Shown: positions 24,572 to 35,709 of the stretch, piece by piece | Position numbering within the stretch: position 1 is the first letter of the stretch | Layout of the letters: each line of letters starts with the position of its first letter | Program-made: the position numbers and the translations under genes | The notes under the pieces: model-generated | The model's input: only the letters and a program-made list of their open reading frames with translations | Told to the model about the DNA's origin: nothing | Database searches by the model: none | Source of the DNA: Amanita rubescens | Lineage: Eukaryota; Basidiomycota; Agaricomycetes; Agaricales; Amanitaceae | Length of the DNA stretch: 64,000 bases | Direction of reading: 5' to 3' | Assembly: GCA_015039365.1 (NCBI GenBank) | Contig: WION01000129.1 | Coordinates: forward strand, 62,001-126,000

Positions 24572-25270
24572 CTTTGGTTTTTAATAAACCAATCCACGTA
24601 TACAAGGTGAAATCGTCAACGATAACACCAATATATTTGTATTTGTGGTAAGATATGGCCGGTACGGTCATAAGATCCATATGGAGTAACTCAAAGGGAC
24701 GAGTAGCTCTCTTTGAAGACAGTTTATAAGGTTTTGCCTTCATTTTGCCTTTTAGACAACCTTCACAACGTAGTTTTCCTTCTGGAAGTGTAACTTCTTT
24801 CCATCCATTGACATTTAACGGTATCTTCGAAAAGACTTCGTTAGATGGATGACCAAAACGTTTATGCCAGGTCTCGTAGTCTAATAATTTTTCTATAGAC
24901 TCTGCATTTGGTTTCTTTGTCGGTCTTCCAAGAATTAATTTAGAATTCCTGTTGGCTAAGCCAGGACCAGAAACCAGTGTAGGATTCATTATAATAATCC
25001 TACCTCGAGCGTAAACTAATGTATCATCGGGCATAAGATAATGTCCTTCGATACACGTTCTACCCGAGTCTGTAAAGGAAAAGACTACCATCTTTTCATC
25101 TTGTTTACAAGTTAATCCTTGTCAGATCAATCTGCCGTTTGAAATCAAACGTGCAGTTGCCCGTGGCATATAAAGGACAGGAAAGAGCTTTACGAGTGTT
25201 GTTTCTCCTGTGGATAACTTGTGTTCAAGAATAACTGTGCCAAGTCCCTCAAGACGATCTAAACCATTAG
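24572..25270 (-). pseudogene. Copia B pol segment: pre-integrase and integrase N-terminal part
   Basis: The minus-strand frame matches intact copia residues ~590-800: the segment after the protease, the HHCC domain (WHKRFGHPS...CEGC) and the first integrase Asp (LHMDLMT). One stop, TGA at 25122-25124, replaces the CGA of LI-R-QGL. It is bounded by the G1 and G2 insertions. Confidence 0.92.
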
Positions 25271-25723
25271 TGTTACAACACGGTACGGACTCCCGCATTA
25301 TGCTTACATGACACGTTGGACATGTTCATTTCCCTTTATGCATACTTTATCTGTCTCATCCCTTATGCTTGATTCGTACGGACTAACTCGTTTCCTTTCT
25401 TATACCATCCCTTGTTCCACATATGACGCCGTCCTTGTACTTACTTTCGTACTTACCATTATTCATTAATTAGTACGTCTCATTGTACTTGCTAGTATAA
25501 ATACCGCATGTATTCTAGAGTCGAACCTTAAGTTCGACTTAGCTGTTTATTGTCGTCTGGCAATATAACCTTACTCTTAACTCATCTACCACAATCGTCC
25601 TCAGATCCTAAGTCAACGTCTTGACTTAGTATTGAACTTATAATCTTAACGTTTGACTTAAGACTTGTAATCGTGACTAGAGTTGCCGCTGCAACTTAGG
25701 TTGAGATTAACGAGTTCGTAACA
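25271..25723 (+). repeat. G2 5' LTR (453 bp)
   Basis: TATAAATA is at 25496-25503. TAAGTTCGACTTA (25529-25541), ~33 nt downstream, is the predicted RNA start and the partner of the PBS. The start site lies inside an inverted repeat (GTCGAAC ... GTTCGAC). Confidence 0.95.
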
Positions 25724-25725
25724 AT

Positions 25726-25738
25726 TAAGTCGAACTTA
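25726..25738 (+). promoter_or_regulatory. G2 self-primer binding site
   Basis: TAAGTCGAACTTA starts two bases after the 5' LTR. It is the exact reverse complement of TAAGTTCGACTTA at the predicted mRNA 5' end (25529-25541). This is the arrangement shown for Tf1, where the mRNA folds back on itself to prime minus-strand DNA. Confidence 0.75.
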
Positions 25739-25871
25739 TCAATAAGCCTGAACATTGATTCATTGGCATTTGATAACACACACTTCGACGAACTTCCGGA
25801 AAGCCAGCCCGTAGGTTACTGGCCACGTTGTCAAAACGGATTGGAGAGCTCCACCAAATAGAGCCACATGA

Positions 25872-27554
25872 GATCGTAAAGGGAACTACGTTCTTGACGG
25901 ATACTATGTCAGACTAAACGGTGCAAAACGAATCTGGGAAGATCTAGGAGGAAATCCAGTTAAAGAACAAGAATTCTGGATACCACAAAAAGAAACTAGA
26001 CCTCCGAACGAATCATATTATTACTTCGCAGATCTATATCTTCAGGAACAGCACATCAGATTCGATCACCTCACAGAACGTTGGATAGCATCCGAAACAC
26101 AAGAATTTGTCCCTAACGAATACTTCAATACCCCTACTTGGATAAAAGGGACTATTGACGCTCTACCGGAGAACTTAAGACCGAGAACTCTCCTTCCATC
26201 GACAACTACAAAAGGCAAAAAGAAAGCAAACTTTGGCCTAAACGATAGTGAATCCGAGAAAGAAGAAGATAAAGATCAAGAACCCGATCTATCTCTTGAT
26301 TTTCTCAGTGACCTTTCAGTTGGAACGACACCAACACCCGCCCAACAACCGACCAATCCCGAACCAGGTCCTTCGAACCCTAAAGAAGAAAAGGACGAAG
26401 AAGACCCGTTTGACCCTGACAGAATCGAAGTAGACGAACCCAAACCTGACCCAACTCCACCACGCAGAGATCCATCACCCCCACCATCACCAAGAATGTC
26501 TGGAGGAAGTACAGACCCTATACCCAACCCACGAACTCCTAGCCTCATCGGAGATCTTCCTGAATTCAAAGGGAAGCGAAAGGATGCCAACACGTTCATA
26601 GAAGATATCGAAATCTTCTTTGATATGAACCCTGAACGGATGAACACAGACCGTTTAAAAATCCTTGCCGCCCTGAATAAGATCTCAGATGGAGCTAGAC
26701 AATGGAAAAAGAATAAATTAGCGGAATTACGAAAATCACGCGCTACCGTTGAAGGAGGCGTCACAAGTCCCGCCTTATTCGATGATTGGGATGCATTTAA
26801 ACTGTCATTCTTGACAGATTGGGGAGAAGTTGATCCGAGTGGAAACGCATACACGAAAATTCTCAATCTACAGAACAGATCGTCTATGAAAGGAAAGAAA
26901 CAGATGACCTTACCTAATTACGTCAATCAGTTCAAGGAACAAATTACGAAAGCCGGAATCGAAGGAGAAGCAGCATTCCATATGTTCGGAAAAGGACTTA
27001 CAGCACCCGAGTTCGAAAAAGCAATGCTCATGAATCCAAAAACATTACAAGATTGGTACGACATTGCTATCAAACTCGACAACATCCGAACCCGTTCATA
27101 CGCTTATTCCCCTCGATCTGGAAATGGTCATTCATCATCCTCTCATAACGACGAATCATGGGCTATGCAGATCGATCACAAATATCTAGAACAAGAAGAA
27201 GACCCAGAATTAGAACTTGTGATCAGATCTATGTCCAAAGAAGAGAGAGAACGCTACATCAAAGACGGTTTATGTTTTATCTGCGGAATCAAAGGACACA
27301 TGTCAGGGCAATGCCCAAAGAAGAAAAGAAACAAAGGGAAAGGCCGATTTAAAGGAGGAAAGAAAAGAGGATTCACGCCCAAATGTCACATTCGAGCCAC
27401 ATCAAATGATGGTGACGGAAATTGGGAAGAAGAAGAAGTCCGAGAGTCTAAACCAAATTACACCAAGAACATCCGAGCGCTGATGAAAGGGATGTCCACC
27501 GACGAAAAGAATGATCTATTACTATCCCTAGCCGACGATAACGAGGATTTTTAA
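25872..27554 (+). CDS. G2 Gag (CCHC), N-terminus unclear
   Basis: Open from 25872 to the TAA at 27552-27554, but the first in-frame ATG is at 26496. The stretch before it reads like protein (for example GNYVLDGYYVRL, then an acidic Pro-rich region), so the true start is probably upstream, by splicing or lost through mutation. From the ATG there are 352 residues: a capsid-like helical part, MQIDHKY, and one zinc knuckle CFICGIKGHMSGQC followed by a Lys-rich tail. The stop lies in GAT TTT TAA: a -1 slip on the T run would enter the pol frame. Confidence 0.8.
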   Translation, partial: DRKGNYVLDGYYVRLNGAKRIWEDLGGNPVKEQEFWIPQKETRPPNESYYYFADLYLQEQHIRFDHLTERWIASETQEFVPNEYFNTPTWIKGTIDALPENLRPRTLLPSTTTKGKKKANFGLNDSESEKEEDKDQEPDLSLDFLSDLSVGTTPTPAQQPTNPEPGPSNPKEEKDEEDPFDPDRIEVDEPKPDPTPPRRDPSPPPSPRMSGGSTDPIPNPRTPSLIGDLPEFKGKRKDANTFIEDIEIFFDMNPERMNTDRLKILAALNKISDGARQWKKNKLAELRKSRATVEGGVTSPALFDDWDAFKLSFLTDWGEVDPSGNAYTKILNLQNRSSMKGKKQMTLPNYVNQFKEQITKAGIEGEAAFHMFGKGLTAPEFEKAMLMNPKTLQDWYDIAIKLDNIRTRSYAYSPRSGNGHSSSSHNDESWAMQIDHKYLEQEEDPELELVIRSMSKEERERYIKDGLCFICGIKGHMSGQCPKKKRNKGKGRFKGGKKRGFTPKCHIRATSNDGDGNWEEEEVRESKPNYTKNIRALMKGMSTDEKNDLLLSLADDNEDF

Positions 27555-27565
27555 CAGTGGGACTC

Positions 27566-30500
27566 ATGACAGTGGATGAAGTTCCAGAAACATCAGATCC
27601 AACTCTTGATATATCTTATGTAACAGTACAATCTATTTCAAAACGAAGATTATCTGTCCCTATCAAAGTTGAAACTGAAAACGACACTGAAAACCTCATT
27701 GCCCTTGTCGACTGCGGAGCCGAAGGGATATTTATCGACAAAAGGATAGCACACAAATGGAGAAAACGAAAAACTCCACGACCAATCAGAGTTTATAATG
27801 TCGATGGCACTATAAACAAAGAAGGAGAAATTGATGAACAATGTCTAATCACCTTCGAAATGAACGGAAAACGCATGACCGAATGGTTTTACGTATCAGC
27901 AATAGGAAAACAAAAGATTATACTGGGGCTTCCCTGGCTAGAGAAGCACAACCCAGACGTAAACTGGAGAGAAAAGACTCTAGAGTTCCGAGACTCTGAA
28001 CAGGACAAGATCAAGGCATCACTTCGGAGCATCTGCCAACAGATTGACAGAATAGCTATGCCTGAATGGGAAGAAGAACTAGTCATCGGATATTTGATGT
28101 CACACAAAGGATCACAGATGACAGATCACGGATGGAACACGCATACATTTGAGGACATAGGAAGCTGGTCAGAAGACGAATACGATCAAGTAACTATCAC
28201 ACGATATACACCAGCTCAACAAATGGAACACAAATACCATCAAACAGAGGAGGTTTACACGCTCCCTCCTGAATACTCGGCATGGAAGGATGTATTCGAG
28301 AAAAAAGCAAGTGAACGATTCCCGGAAAGCCGATCTTGGGATCACCAGATAGAACTTCGCGATGATTTCATACCAAAAAGAGGAAAAATCTATCCCTTAT
28401 CTCCGAAACAGCAGAACACACTGGATGAATGGATCAAAGAACACGTTGAAAAAGGCTACATCAGACCATCGAAATCGCCGCAGGCATCACCTTTCTTCTT
28501 TGTAGAAAAGAAAGAAGCACAAAAACTATGACCCTGCCAAGACTATCGATATTTGAACGAATACACTAAACCAAACGCATATCCACTACCCCTTATCTCC
28601 GATCTTATGATTAAACTCAAAGATTCGGAATATTTTACGAAATTGGACATCCGTTGGGGATACAATAACGTTCAAATCAAGGAATCTGACAGATGGAAAG
28701 CCGCCTTCATCACCAATCGAGGATTATTTGAACCTAACGTCATGTTCTTTGGATTACGAAATTCACCAGCAACGTTTCAAGCTATGATGGACGATTATTT
28801 CAGGGATTTTACAGAAAAAGGATGGCTCGTCATCTACATGGATGACATGCTAATACACGCGCGCACTAAAGAAGAACTCGAGATTCAAACAAAACAAGTA
28901 CTTGAACGATTACAGAAACACGATCTTTACCTCAAGCTTGAAAAGTGTAAATTCGCTGCCAAAGAAGTTGATTTTCTAGGCACCGTCATATCCAAAAATA
29001 CAATAAAAATGGATCCGATCAAACTTGCCGGAATCAGGGACTGGCCAACCCCTTCTACCGTTAAACAAGTTAGATCCTTTCTAGGATTCGGAAATTACTA
29101 TCGAAGGTTTATTTTCGGATTCGCCCACCTTGCACGACCCCTGCATGACTTAACAAAGAAAAACAAACTATGGACATGGACCGCTGAATGCCAAGTCGCA
29201 TTCAATCTATTAAAAGAACGCTTCACGTCTGCACCCGTCTTAATGATGCCCGATGTTAACAAACCCTTTATCCTACAAACAGATGCATCAGACCGTGCTA
29301 TCGGAGCAGTTCTTATGCAAAAAGATGATAACGACGACTTACACCCATGCGGATACCTATCCCACGCTTTAACACCGACTGAAACACGATGGCAAATCTA
29401 CGACCGAGAGTTATTCGCCATCTACTACGCTCTTTACAACGAATGGAGATACCTGCTCGAAGGAGCAGAACACCCTGTCATTATTCATTGCGACCACAAG
29501 AATCTACTCTATTATCGGGAACCACAACGTCTTACAAACCGCCAAGCACGATGGTGGAACGACTTGTCTCGATTTAATATTAAATTAACCCACGTTCCCA
29601 GAGCAAAACTAATAATAGCGGACGCCTTATCCCGCCGACCCGATCATATGACAAAAGACAAACCAGAAGAGTTAATAACTATGCTCCCAAAAGAACTCTT
29701 TGTTCGCACGATCGCCGAAGATCTCCATGACAGAGCAATAGAAATAACTGTCAAAGATGAATTCACTCAATCAATCAAGAAATGTCTAAAAGAAAAAGGA
29801 ACACCGCCTTTACGCACAGCCCTTTCTGATTGGACCCTTGACGACGAATTAATCCTGTACAAAGGGAAATCTTTTATCCCTCCTGATGCCGATCTTCGCC
29901 GAGATATTATTAAAGATTTTCATGAATCACCAACAAGTGGACACCCCGGTTTCTTCAAAACCCTCGCCCTATTAAAGGAATATTACTGGTGGCCATTAAT
30001 GTCTAAAATGGTTAAACAGTTTATTGACGGATGCACGGCATGTCAACAAATGAAATCGAATACACACCCTACTGCCGCACCTCTGATGCCAATCAAGTCT
30101 CATGCACACCGACCCTTCCAACAAATAACTATGGATTTTATAACCGACTTACCCCAAAGTAACGGTTTTGATTCTATCTTTATCGTGGTCGATCAAGGAC
30201 TTACAAAGGGAGTAATTCTCATGCCTTGTAATAAAACTATCACCGCCGACGAAACCGCCAACCTCTACATTCGGAATGTATTCAAAAACTTCGGTTTACC
30301 CGACATTATGATCTCCGATCGAGGACCACAGTTCGCATCACATGTCTTTAACGGCATAATGGACTCATTAAAGATCAAACACAAAATGAGTACCGCCTTC
30401 CATCCACAGACTGATGGACAAACAGAGCGATATAACGCCGAATTAGAAGCTTATCTCCAAATATTCTGTGCCTATGAACCAGATACTTGGAACAAGATGA

Positions 30501-31162
30501 TACCAATAGCACAATTCGCGCATAATTCACGCACTCATGAAGCATTGAAACAATCGCCCTTTCAATTGATGTATGGAACATCCCCGGTTGCACTTCCCCT
30601 TATCTCAAATAAGACAAATACACCAACCGCCGATAACCGCATCAACTCCTTGTTCCGCGCACGAGAAGAAGCACTCACCGCACATGATCTAGCACGAGCT
30701 AAGATGATGGAAAGAACAACAAGAAAGACTAAACCGTTCAAAGTCAATGACAAAGTATGGTTAGAGTCTAGGAACCTGAAGATTCCTTATCAGAGCAGAA
30801 AGCTCGCACCTAAACGAGAAGGTCCCTTTTCCATTAAAGAAGTCTTAGGACCAGTAACATATCGTCTCACGCTACCAAGACAATGGAAAATCCATAACGT
30901 ATTCCACGCCGCCTTACTAACGCCGTTCAAAGAAACTTCCTTTCATGGAACAACGGAAACGAGGCCTCCCCCCGATCTAATCGAAGGAGAACAAGAATAC
31001 GAAGTAGAAGCACTGCTTGCACATCGCAAGTTTAGAAGGAAATTACAATTCCTTGTAAAGTGGAAAGGCTATGACACCAGTGAAAACACATGGGAACCAG
31101 AAAATAACTTGACGCATATGGAAGACCTCCTTCTAGAATATAAAAGACGAAGGAAACTTTGA
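27566..31162 (+). pseudogene. G2 Pol: protease, RT, RNase H, integrase, chromodomain (one stop)
   Basis: One frame from the ATG at 27566 to the TGA at 31160-31162, broken by a TGA at 28529-28531. The order is protease with LVDCGAEG (Cys where most have Ser/Thr), RT with YMDDMLI at ~424, RNase H (LQTDASDRAIGAV), integrase zinc domain (HPGFFKT...CTACQQ), core (MDFITDLP, SDRGPQF, QTDGQTERYN), and a C-terminal chromodomain (FLVKWKGYDTSENTWEPE). The stop falls in the conserved KL-R-PCQDYR motif and fits CGA to TGA. The rest is intact, so loss of function is recent. Confidence 0.93.
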
Positions 31163-31163
31163 G

Positions 31164-32921
31164 ATGTCATCCACATACCAAGTTACTATGCAGAATGGAA
31201 ACGACACCACCGACGCCGTTCAGCACTTCCCCTGGTCCGAATTTTATGCTGGAGAGACCAACGACACCCGAGTCACCACTTCCGCTAGTCCCCACAGACC
31301 TCGACTCGTTCTTCATACCACCGACACCGACGAAGAAGACGCTGACCCGAACGACTTCGTTGATGTTTCCCACAGATCTCCCGATCAAACCTCGTCTCAG
31401 ACGATCCCGGTCACTCCCACCGAAACCCAGGAAACCCACCACGGAACATCAGAAACTCTGGCTGTACCTAGACGAATTACGGAAGAATGCAATAGCCGAC
31501 CGATCCCACCTAGAAATGCTGAAGACATTAGCGTTACCTTACATAGAGAGACGGTACTTGCCGGTCATGCTTCGACTCAATCTCATAACGAACCTATTCG
31601 AGGCAACAACCAGAGTCACGGTACAGATGGGACTAACCGCGATATGGCTAGCTCCATCATACAAACCACCCCCGATCTCTATCTCAGCTATCACGGAATT
31701 ACTACTTACACCAAGGTTAGAGACCGCGTCACTCTGATCTGTAACACCGCTAGATTACAAGTCGACGTCTTTGACCAAGAAAGGATAGCTCGAGTCTGGC
31801 GACTCCTCATGGATTTCCGAACCGCCACTACCCTTGCCGGTCAAGCCCGAGATCAGTACAACTATCACTGTGCCGACTTAATCGAAACGTTTGTAAACGT
31901 TACGTCACTATACTGGGAAGACGTTCATCCGAAAGGAGGAAATCTAGATCAACTGGCGATAGATCTATTACGACGACTTCTCACAGCTGACGTTGAGCGC
32001 TATATCGTGCTTGCTATAGAAAGCATTGACGATCAAAGGTTTGGACTAAAAATACAACCTCACGATCAGAATAACCGCATCGCTGTCAACCATTGGTTTC
32101 GCGCTACCGAAGCTACACCCGACCGACACCGAGCAACTAGATGCATTATGGAGACAGATCGTAAATCGAGAGAAATCTGGTGCCTCACCGGAAAGATCCG
32201 AGATCTCTTGTCCAGTATCCAAGGAGACACAGAATGGACCACAGCCGAATTCGCAGATGGAGTTCCCTTGTATCAACTCACTAGCGACCACATTGCGCAG
32301 ATCAATAATGCGATCAGCGATCTCGATCTTCATCGCCGAATCCGTACAACAAGCGATCTCATTGAGGAAGAACCGAAACGAGATAAGAAGGCTCCTCCTC
32401 CTCCTCGATCCGCATCACCCCCAACCACCACCGTTATTCGCCACGGAGTCAGGAATATTCCTATCCCCACTACTCGACAAAACGACTCTCCGCCTTCTCG
32501 ACGACCTACAACCCGCAGTATGACCAATGCCGCCAACCAACGCCCCCACCGCTACAACCGCTGCATTCACTGCCGAGGTGAACACGCCTCTGAGGATCAC
32601 CATCTTGCTACTGCAATTCCTCCTGTGTCTACTCTATCTACACGCGCTCCCACGCGCCGACGCGATCCGACGCCCGGTCCTTCCACTAAGAAGAAAGGAC
32701 GTTCTCGAGCTACCACAGATATCGCCAATACCCCCGCTTCCACTAGCCACCGCCCTCATCAGCCGAAGAAGAAGGGAAAGAAAAAGGCACACCACGCGTC
32801 ACAGTGTCAGGCATGTGTCAATGGACGACAGTGCGACGGAGCCGACAACGACGCCTGCGACCTTTATGGAGACTACGGCTATCAGCACGACGACGTCGCC
32901 ATGCACAACATGAACACCTAA
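31164..32921 (+). CDS. G2 ORF3: extra protein between pol and 3' LTR, unknown function
   Basis: 585-codon frame beginning one base after the pol stop (TGA-G-ATG). It sits where retroviral env would be, but I see no signal peptide or membrane helix. Residues ~170-370 look folded and helical; ~390-460 and 490-545 are Pro/Arg/Lys-rich. Two Cys/His clusters occur: C-x2-C-x3-H-x4-H at ~467-479 and C-x2-C-x5-C-x7-C at 548-565, suggesting zinc and nucleic-acid binding. Up to ~31670 the +1 frame (31195-31737) looks more protein-like than this one; one extra C in the ACCACCCCC run near 31668 would join the two. The first third may therefore be out of frame in this copy. Confidence 0.6.
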   Translation: MSSTYQVTMQNGNDTTDAVQHFPWSEFYAGETNDTRVTTSASPHRPRLVLHTTDTDEEDADPNDFVDVSHRSPDQTSSQTIPVTPTETQETHHGTSETLAVPRRITEECNSRPIPPRNAEDISVTLHRETVLAGHASTQSHNEPIRGNNQSHGTDGTNRDMASSIIQTTPDLYLSYHGITTYTKVRDRVTLICNTARLQVDVFDQERIARVWRLLMDFRTATTLAGQARDQYNYHCADLIETFVNVTSLYWEDVHPKGGNLDQLAIDLLRRLLTADVERYIVLAIESIDDQRFGLKIQPHDQNNRIAVNHWFRATEATPDRHRATRCIMETDRKSREIWCLTGKIRDLLSSIQGDTEWTTAEFADGVPLYQLTSDHIAQINNAISDLDLHRRIRTTSDLIEEEPKRDKKAPPPPRSASPPTTTVIRHGVRNIPIPTTRQNDSPPSRRPTTRSMTNAANQRPHRYNRCIHCRGEHASEDHHLATAIPPVSTLSTRAPTRRRDPTPGPSTKKKGRSRATTDIANTPASTSHRPHQPKKKGKKKAHHASQCQACVNGRQCDGADNDACDLYGDYGYQHDDVAMHNMNT

Positions 32922-32961
32922 ACGTTTTGTTGTTGCGGTCAACAACGTAGGGGAGAGCTAG

Positions 32962-33414
32962 TGTTACAACACGGTACAGACTCCCGCATTATGCTTACAT
33001 GACACGTTGGACATGTTCATTTCCCTTTATGCATACTTTATCTGTCTCATCCCTTATGCTTGATTCGTACGGACTAACTCGTTTCCTTTCTTATACCATC
33101 CCTTGTTCCACATATGACGCCGTCCTTGTACTTACTTTCGTACTTACCATTATTCATTAATTAGTACGTCTCATTGTACTTGCTAGTATAAATACCGCAT
33201 GTATTCTAGAGTCGAACCTTAAGTTCGACTTAGCTGTTTATTGTCGTCTGGCAATATAACCTTACTCTTAACTCATCTACCACAATCGTCCTCAGATCCT
33301 AAGTCAACGTCTTGACTTAGTATTGAACTTATAATCTTAACGTTTGACTTAAGACTTGTAATCGTGACTAGAGTTGCCGCTGCAACTTAGGTTGAGATTA
33401 ACGAGTTCGTAACA
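32962..33414 (+). repeat. G2 3' LTR (453 bp)
   Basis: Same as the 5' LTR except CGG to CAG in the sixth codon-sized block (near 32979). It is preceded by the purine-rich GTAGGGGAGAGCTAG (32947-32961). Confidence 0.95.
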
Positions 33415-33419
33415 ATTAG

Positions 33420-35154
33420 CAGTTTTAACACTGTGGTTTTCATTTGCAGGAAATTCTCTATATTCAGAGAAGTCTTTCCTACTAAAGGTAAAGTGATCGG
33501 ATGCACCGGAGTCACACATCCATAGTGTATCTCCAGTACGTTTCTCAACACATTCCGGACAGGGACATGTCGGATGTACTTTATCCTTAAATTTTCTTTT
33601 ATTGACCGCTAAACATGTAAAAGGTTTCTTAAATATGTTACCAATATTATATGATCGTTCAATCATATTTGCATTATAAATGGCAGTATCACATGACTTA
33701 TCTCTTACGAGGCAGGTTTCGTCTAAATTTTCTTTATAATTTATACTATCATATAGTACAGATTGTTCAAAGAAAGAATTTATTGTACGACGATGATGTC
33801 CCAATTTAGGGAACACCATTTTCATCGCTGCCTCTATAAAGAGAAAGTTAGCCATTTCCAGCTTTTTAATGGTTTCATACCATTGTTTGCCATTATCTTC
33901 ATAGTAATAATCGTCATAATATAGTTCAGCTTCCTGATCTATATCCATATTTTTGTAATTGATATCGTCTGACGATATCCCCATTCCTCGGTTCGATTTA
34001 TAGGACTCAAAGTCCTGTTCGTCCTTTTCTCTTTGTTTGCCTTTGCTAGAGCTGGCAACTGGCTCAGTGATGTCATAAGGCCCAATACGGGCGACGGTAT
34101 GTGCAGAACTCATAGTATGTTCTGCGGCTTTGGCAGCCTTTTTCTCGGCTGCATCTGCCTTTCAGCGTTCTCGGTTCCTCTCCCAGTTAGGACCACATGT
34201 TTGGCCCTCAACTTTACCCGGCCAATTTTGATTTGCCGGAGGAGCAGTAGGAGCCGGTGTCTGAGCGCCTTGTGGAGGCCTAGAATAAGGCCTCCCCCCA
34301 CGTCCACGACCTGCTCCGCGAGCACGTCCTCGTCCTCGACCACGTACTTGTTGCCATGGTTGCTGCTGTTGTTGCGACGTATTAGCCGTCGCGGCAGATT
34401 CAGGGTGCCTTCGGCGCCACTCATTCTGAATTAAGGGAAGTATCCCTTGGATCGTAAGATCCGATGGTTCTGTTGTGGCTAGAACCACAGCGGCAAAATT
34501 GTCCCAATGACGGGGGACAGCTGAAAGTACAATCATTGCCTGTACATTTGCAGGCAATGTAATTCCGCTTGAGGCTAAGCGGTTTATGATTGCAAGGAGG
34601 TCGTTTAAGGATTGTGTGGGATCCTTTTTATCTTGGAATTTCCAATTTATTGCTAATTGGAAATCATTGTATATACCAGCAGACGTTGTTACACCGTATT
34701 GTTCTGCTAAGTTCTGCCATAGAACTCGGGCAGAAACAACATGTTCATTGATCTGCTGTATAGTAGCAGTACATTTCATGTTTATGGATCCGAGGATGCG
34801 ATCATCCTCGACGACCCAATCATCATAGGCCTTTTTGATAGCCTCTGCGTCATCAATCATTTGTTGAGTGATGGCGGGTTGTGCCGGTTGTGCCGGCATT
34901 GCGGGTATCGCATCTTCAGTTTCCGTTTCTGGAACTGCTGCTGTTGCTGGAACAGCTGGAACAAAGGCTTGAACACCTGTGTCCAGATAAAATTGTTCCA
35001 ACGGCGTTATCCATCTTGGACGAACATAATCGGTTTTTAGGTACCGATATAAACCTTTAGTTTGTAATAGGAAATGCATCATGCGTTCCCATTCTTTATA
35101 GTTAGTTCCATTTAAAATGGGAATGGAACTAGGAATCGTCAAGTCGTTAGACAT
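33420..35154 (-). pseudogene. Copia B Gag and protease segment
   Basis: The minus-strand frame from the ATG at 35154 matches copia Gag (MSNDLTIPSS start) through the Arg/Gly box and the protease DSGAS, up to the G2 insertion. A TGA at 34162-34164 replaces a CGA in NRER-R-KADA. The Ala/Pro-rich insert near residues 70-90 differs in length and sequence from copias C and D, so B is a somewhat divergent subfamily. Confidence 0.92.
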
Positions 35155-35155
35155 G

Positions 35156-35709
35156 TTAGACGAGGAAGGCGGAGGTGATGATTATGATATAGGCGGTTAA
35201 AAGGCACCAAAAGAAACGGAAGTTTCTTTGATTTTCGAGGTTTTCGACCTCTTGGTTATCTCTTTCGAGATTATGGCGTGTACGCCTATTTGCTATGTGT
35301 TGGGCTACAGAAGTGCCCCTAGGAGGAATCCAAAGATCTAAGGTGGGCGGAACACCTTCTTCAATAGCTTCTTGTCGACGACGATGTATTATTTCGTCTT
35401 GCAAGGTGCGACCGTTTCTAAGTCGCGCAGCTAGGAAGTGATCTCTTCGATCGTGAACTGTGACAGGTCCACGAGTTGTGACACCGAATCTGGTATCAGA
35501 GTTGACAACACGAACTATCGTCCTGGAATAGGACAAAGATGGAATTGGTGCCGGTGTATCAATAAAAGTCCGGTCCCCTAAGATTAAGGGAAACGGTGGG
35601 ATTGGAGCGTCGTAAGAAGGAGGTAATCTCCGGGCAGGAGGAAATGATTCTCCTTCGGCTTCGTAAACTGGTAGCGGAGTACTAGTTTCGGAATCCAGTT
35701 TTCTTTCCT
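35156..35709 (-). CDS. Copia B ORF1: tail-anchored accessory protein
   Basis: Homologue of the frame at 11111-11656, open from the acceptor-like TTCTCTTTTAG on the minus strand down to the TAA next to the gag ATG (TAA-C-ATG). It keeps the basic middle (RRRQEAIEEG, NLERDNQEVE) and the hydrophobic C-terminus (LLTAYIIIITSAFLV), and again has no methionine. It stays open in a copy whose gag-pol has four stops. Confidence 0.6.

Larger units (their letters stand above)
25271..33414 (+). mobile_element. Chromovirus G2 (Ty3/gypsy) with an extra ORF3
   Basis: Full-length plus-strand element of 8144 bp. LTRs 25271-25723 and 32962-33414 (453 bp, TGTTACAACA to TTCGTAACA) differ at one site, a CpG. TSD ATTAG is at 25266-25270 and 33415-33419 in copia B. 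Order: self-primer PBS, gag, pol with chromodomain, ORF3, polypurine tract, LTR. It belongs to a different family from G1/G0. Confidence 0.96.

Noticed and set aside
31164..32921. G2 ORF3 as an envelope gene
   Set aside because: No signal peptide, no transmembrane helix, no Cys-rich ectodomain; Lys/Arg-rich with zinc-like clusters instead.
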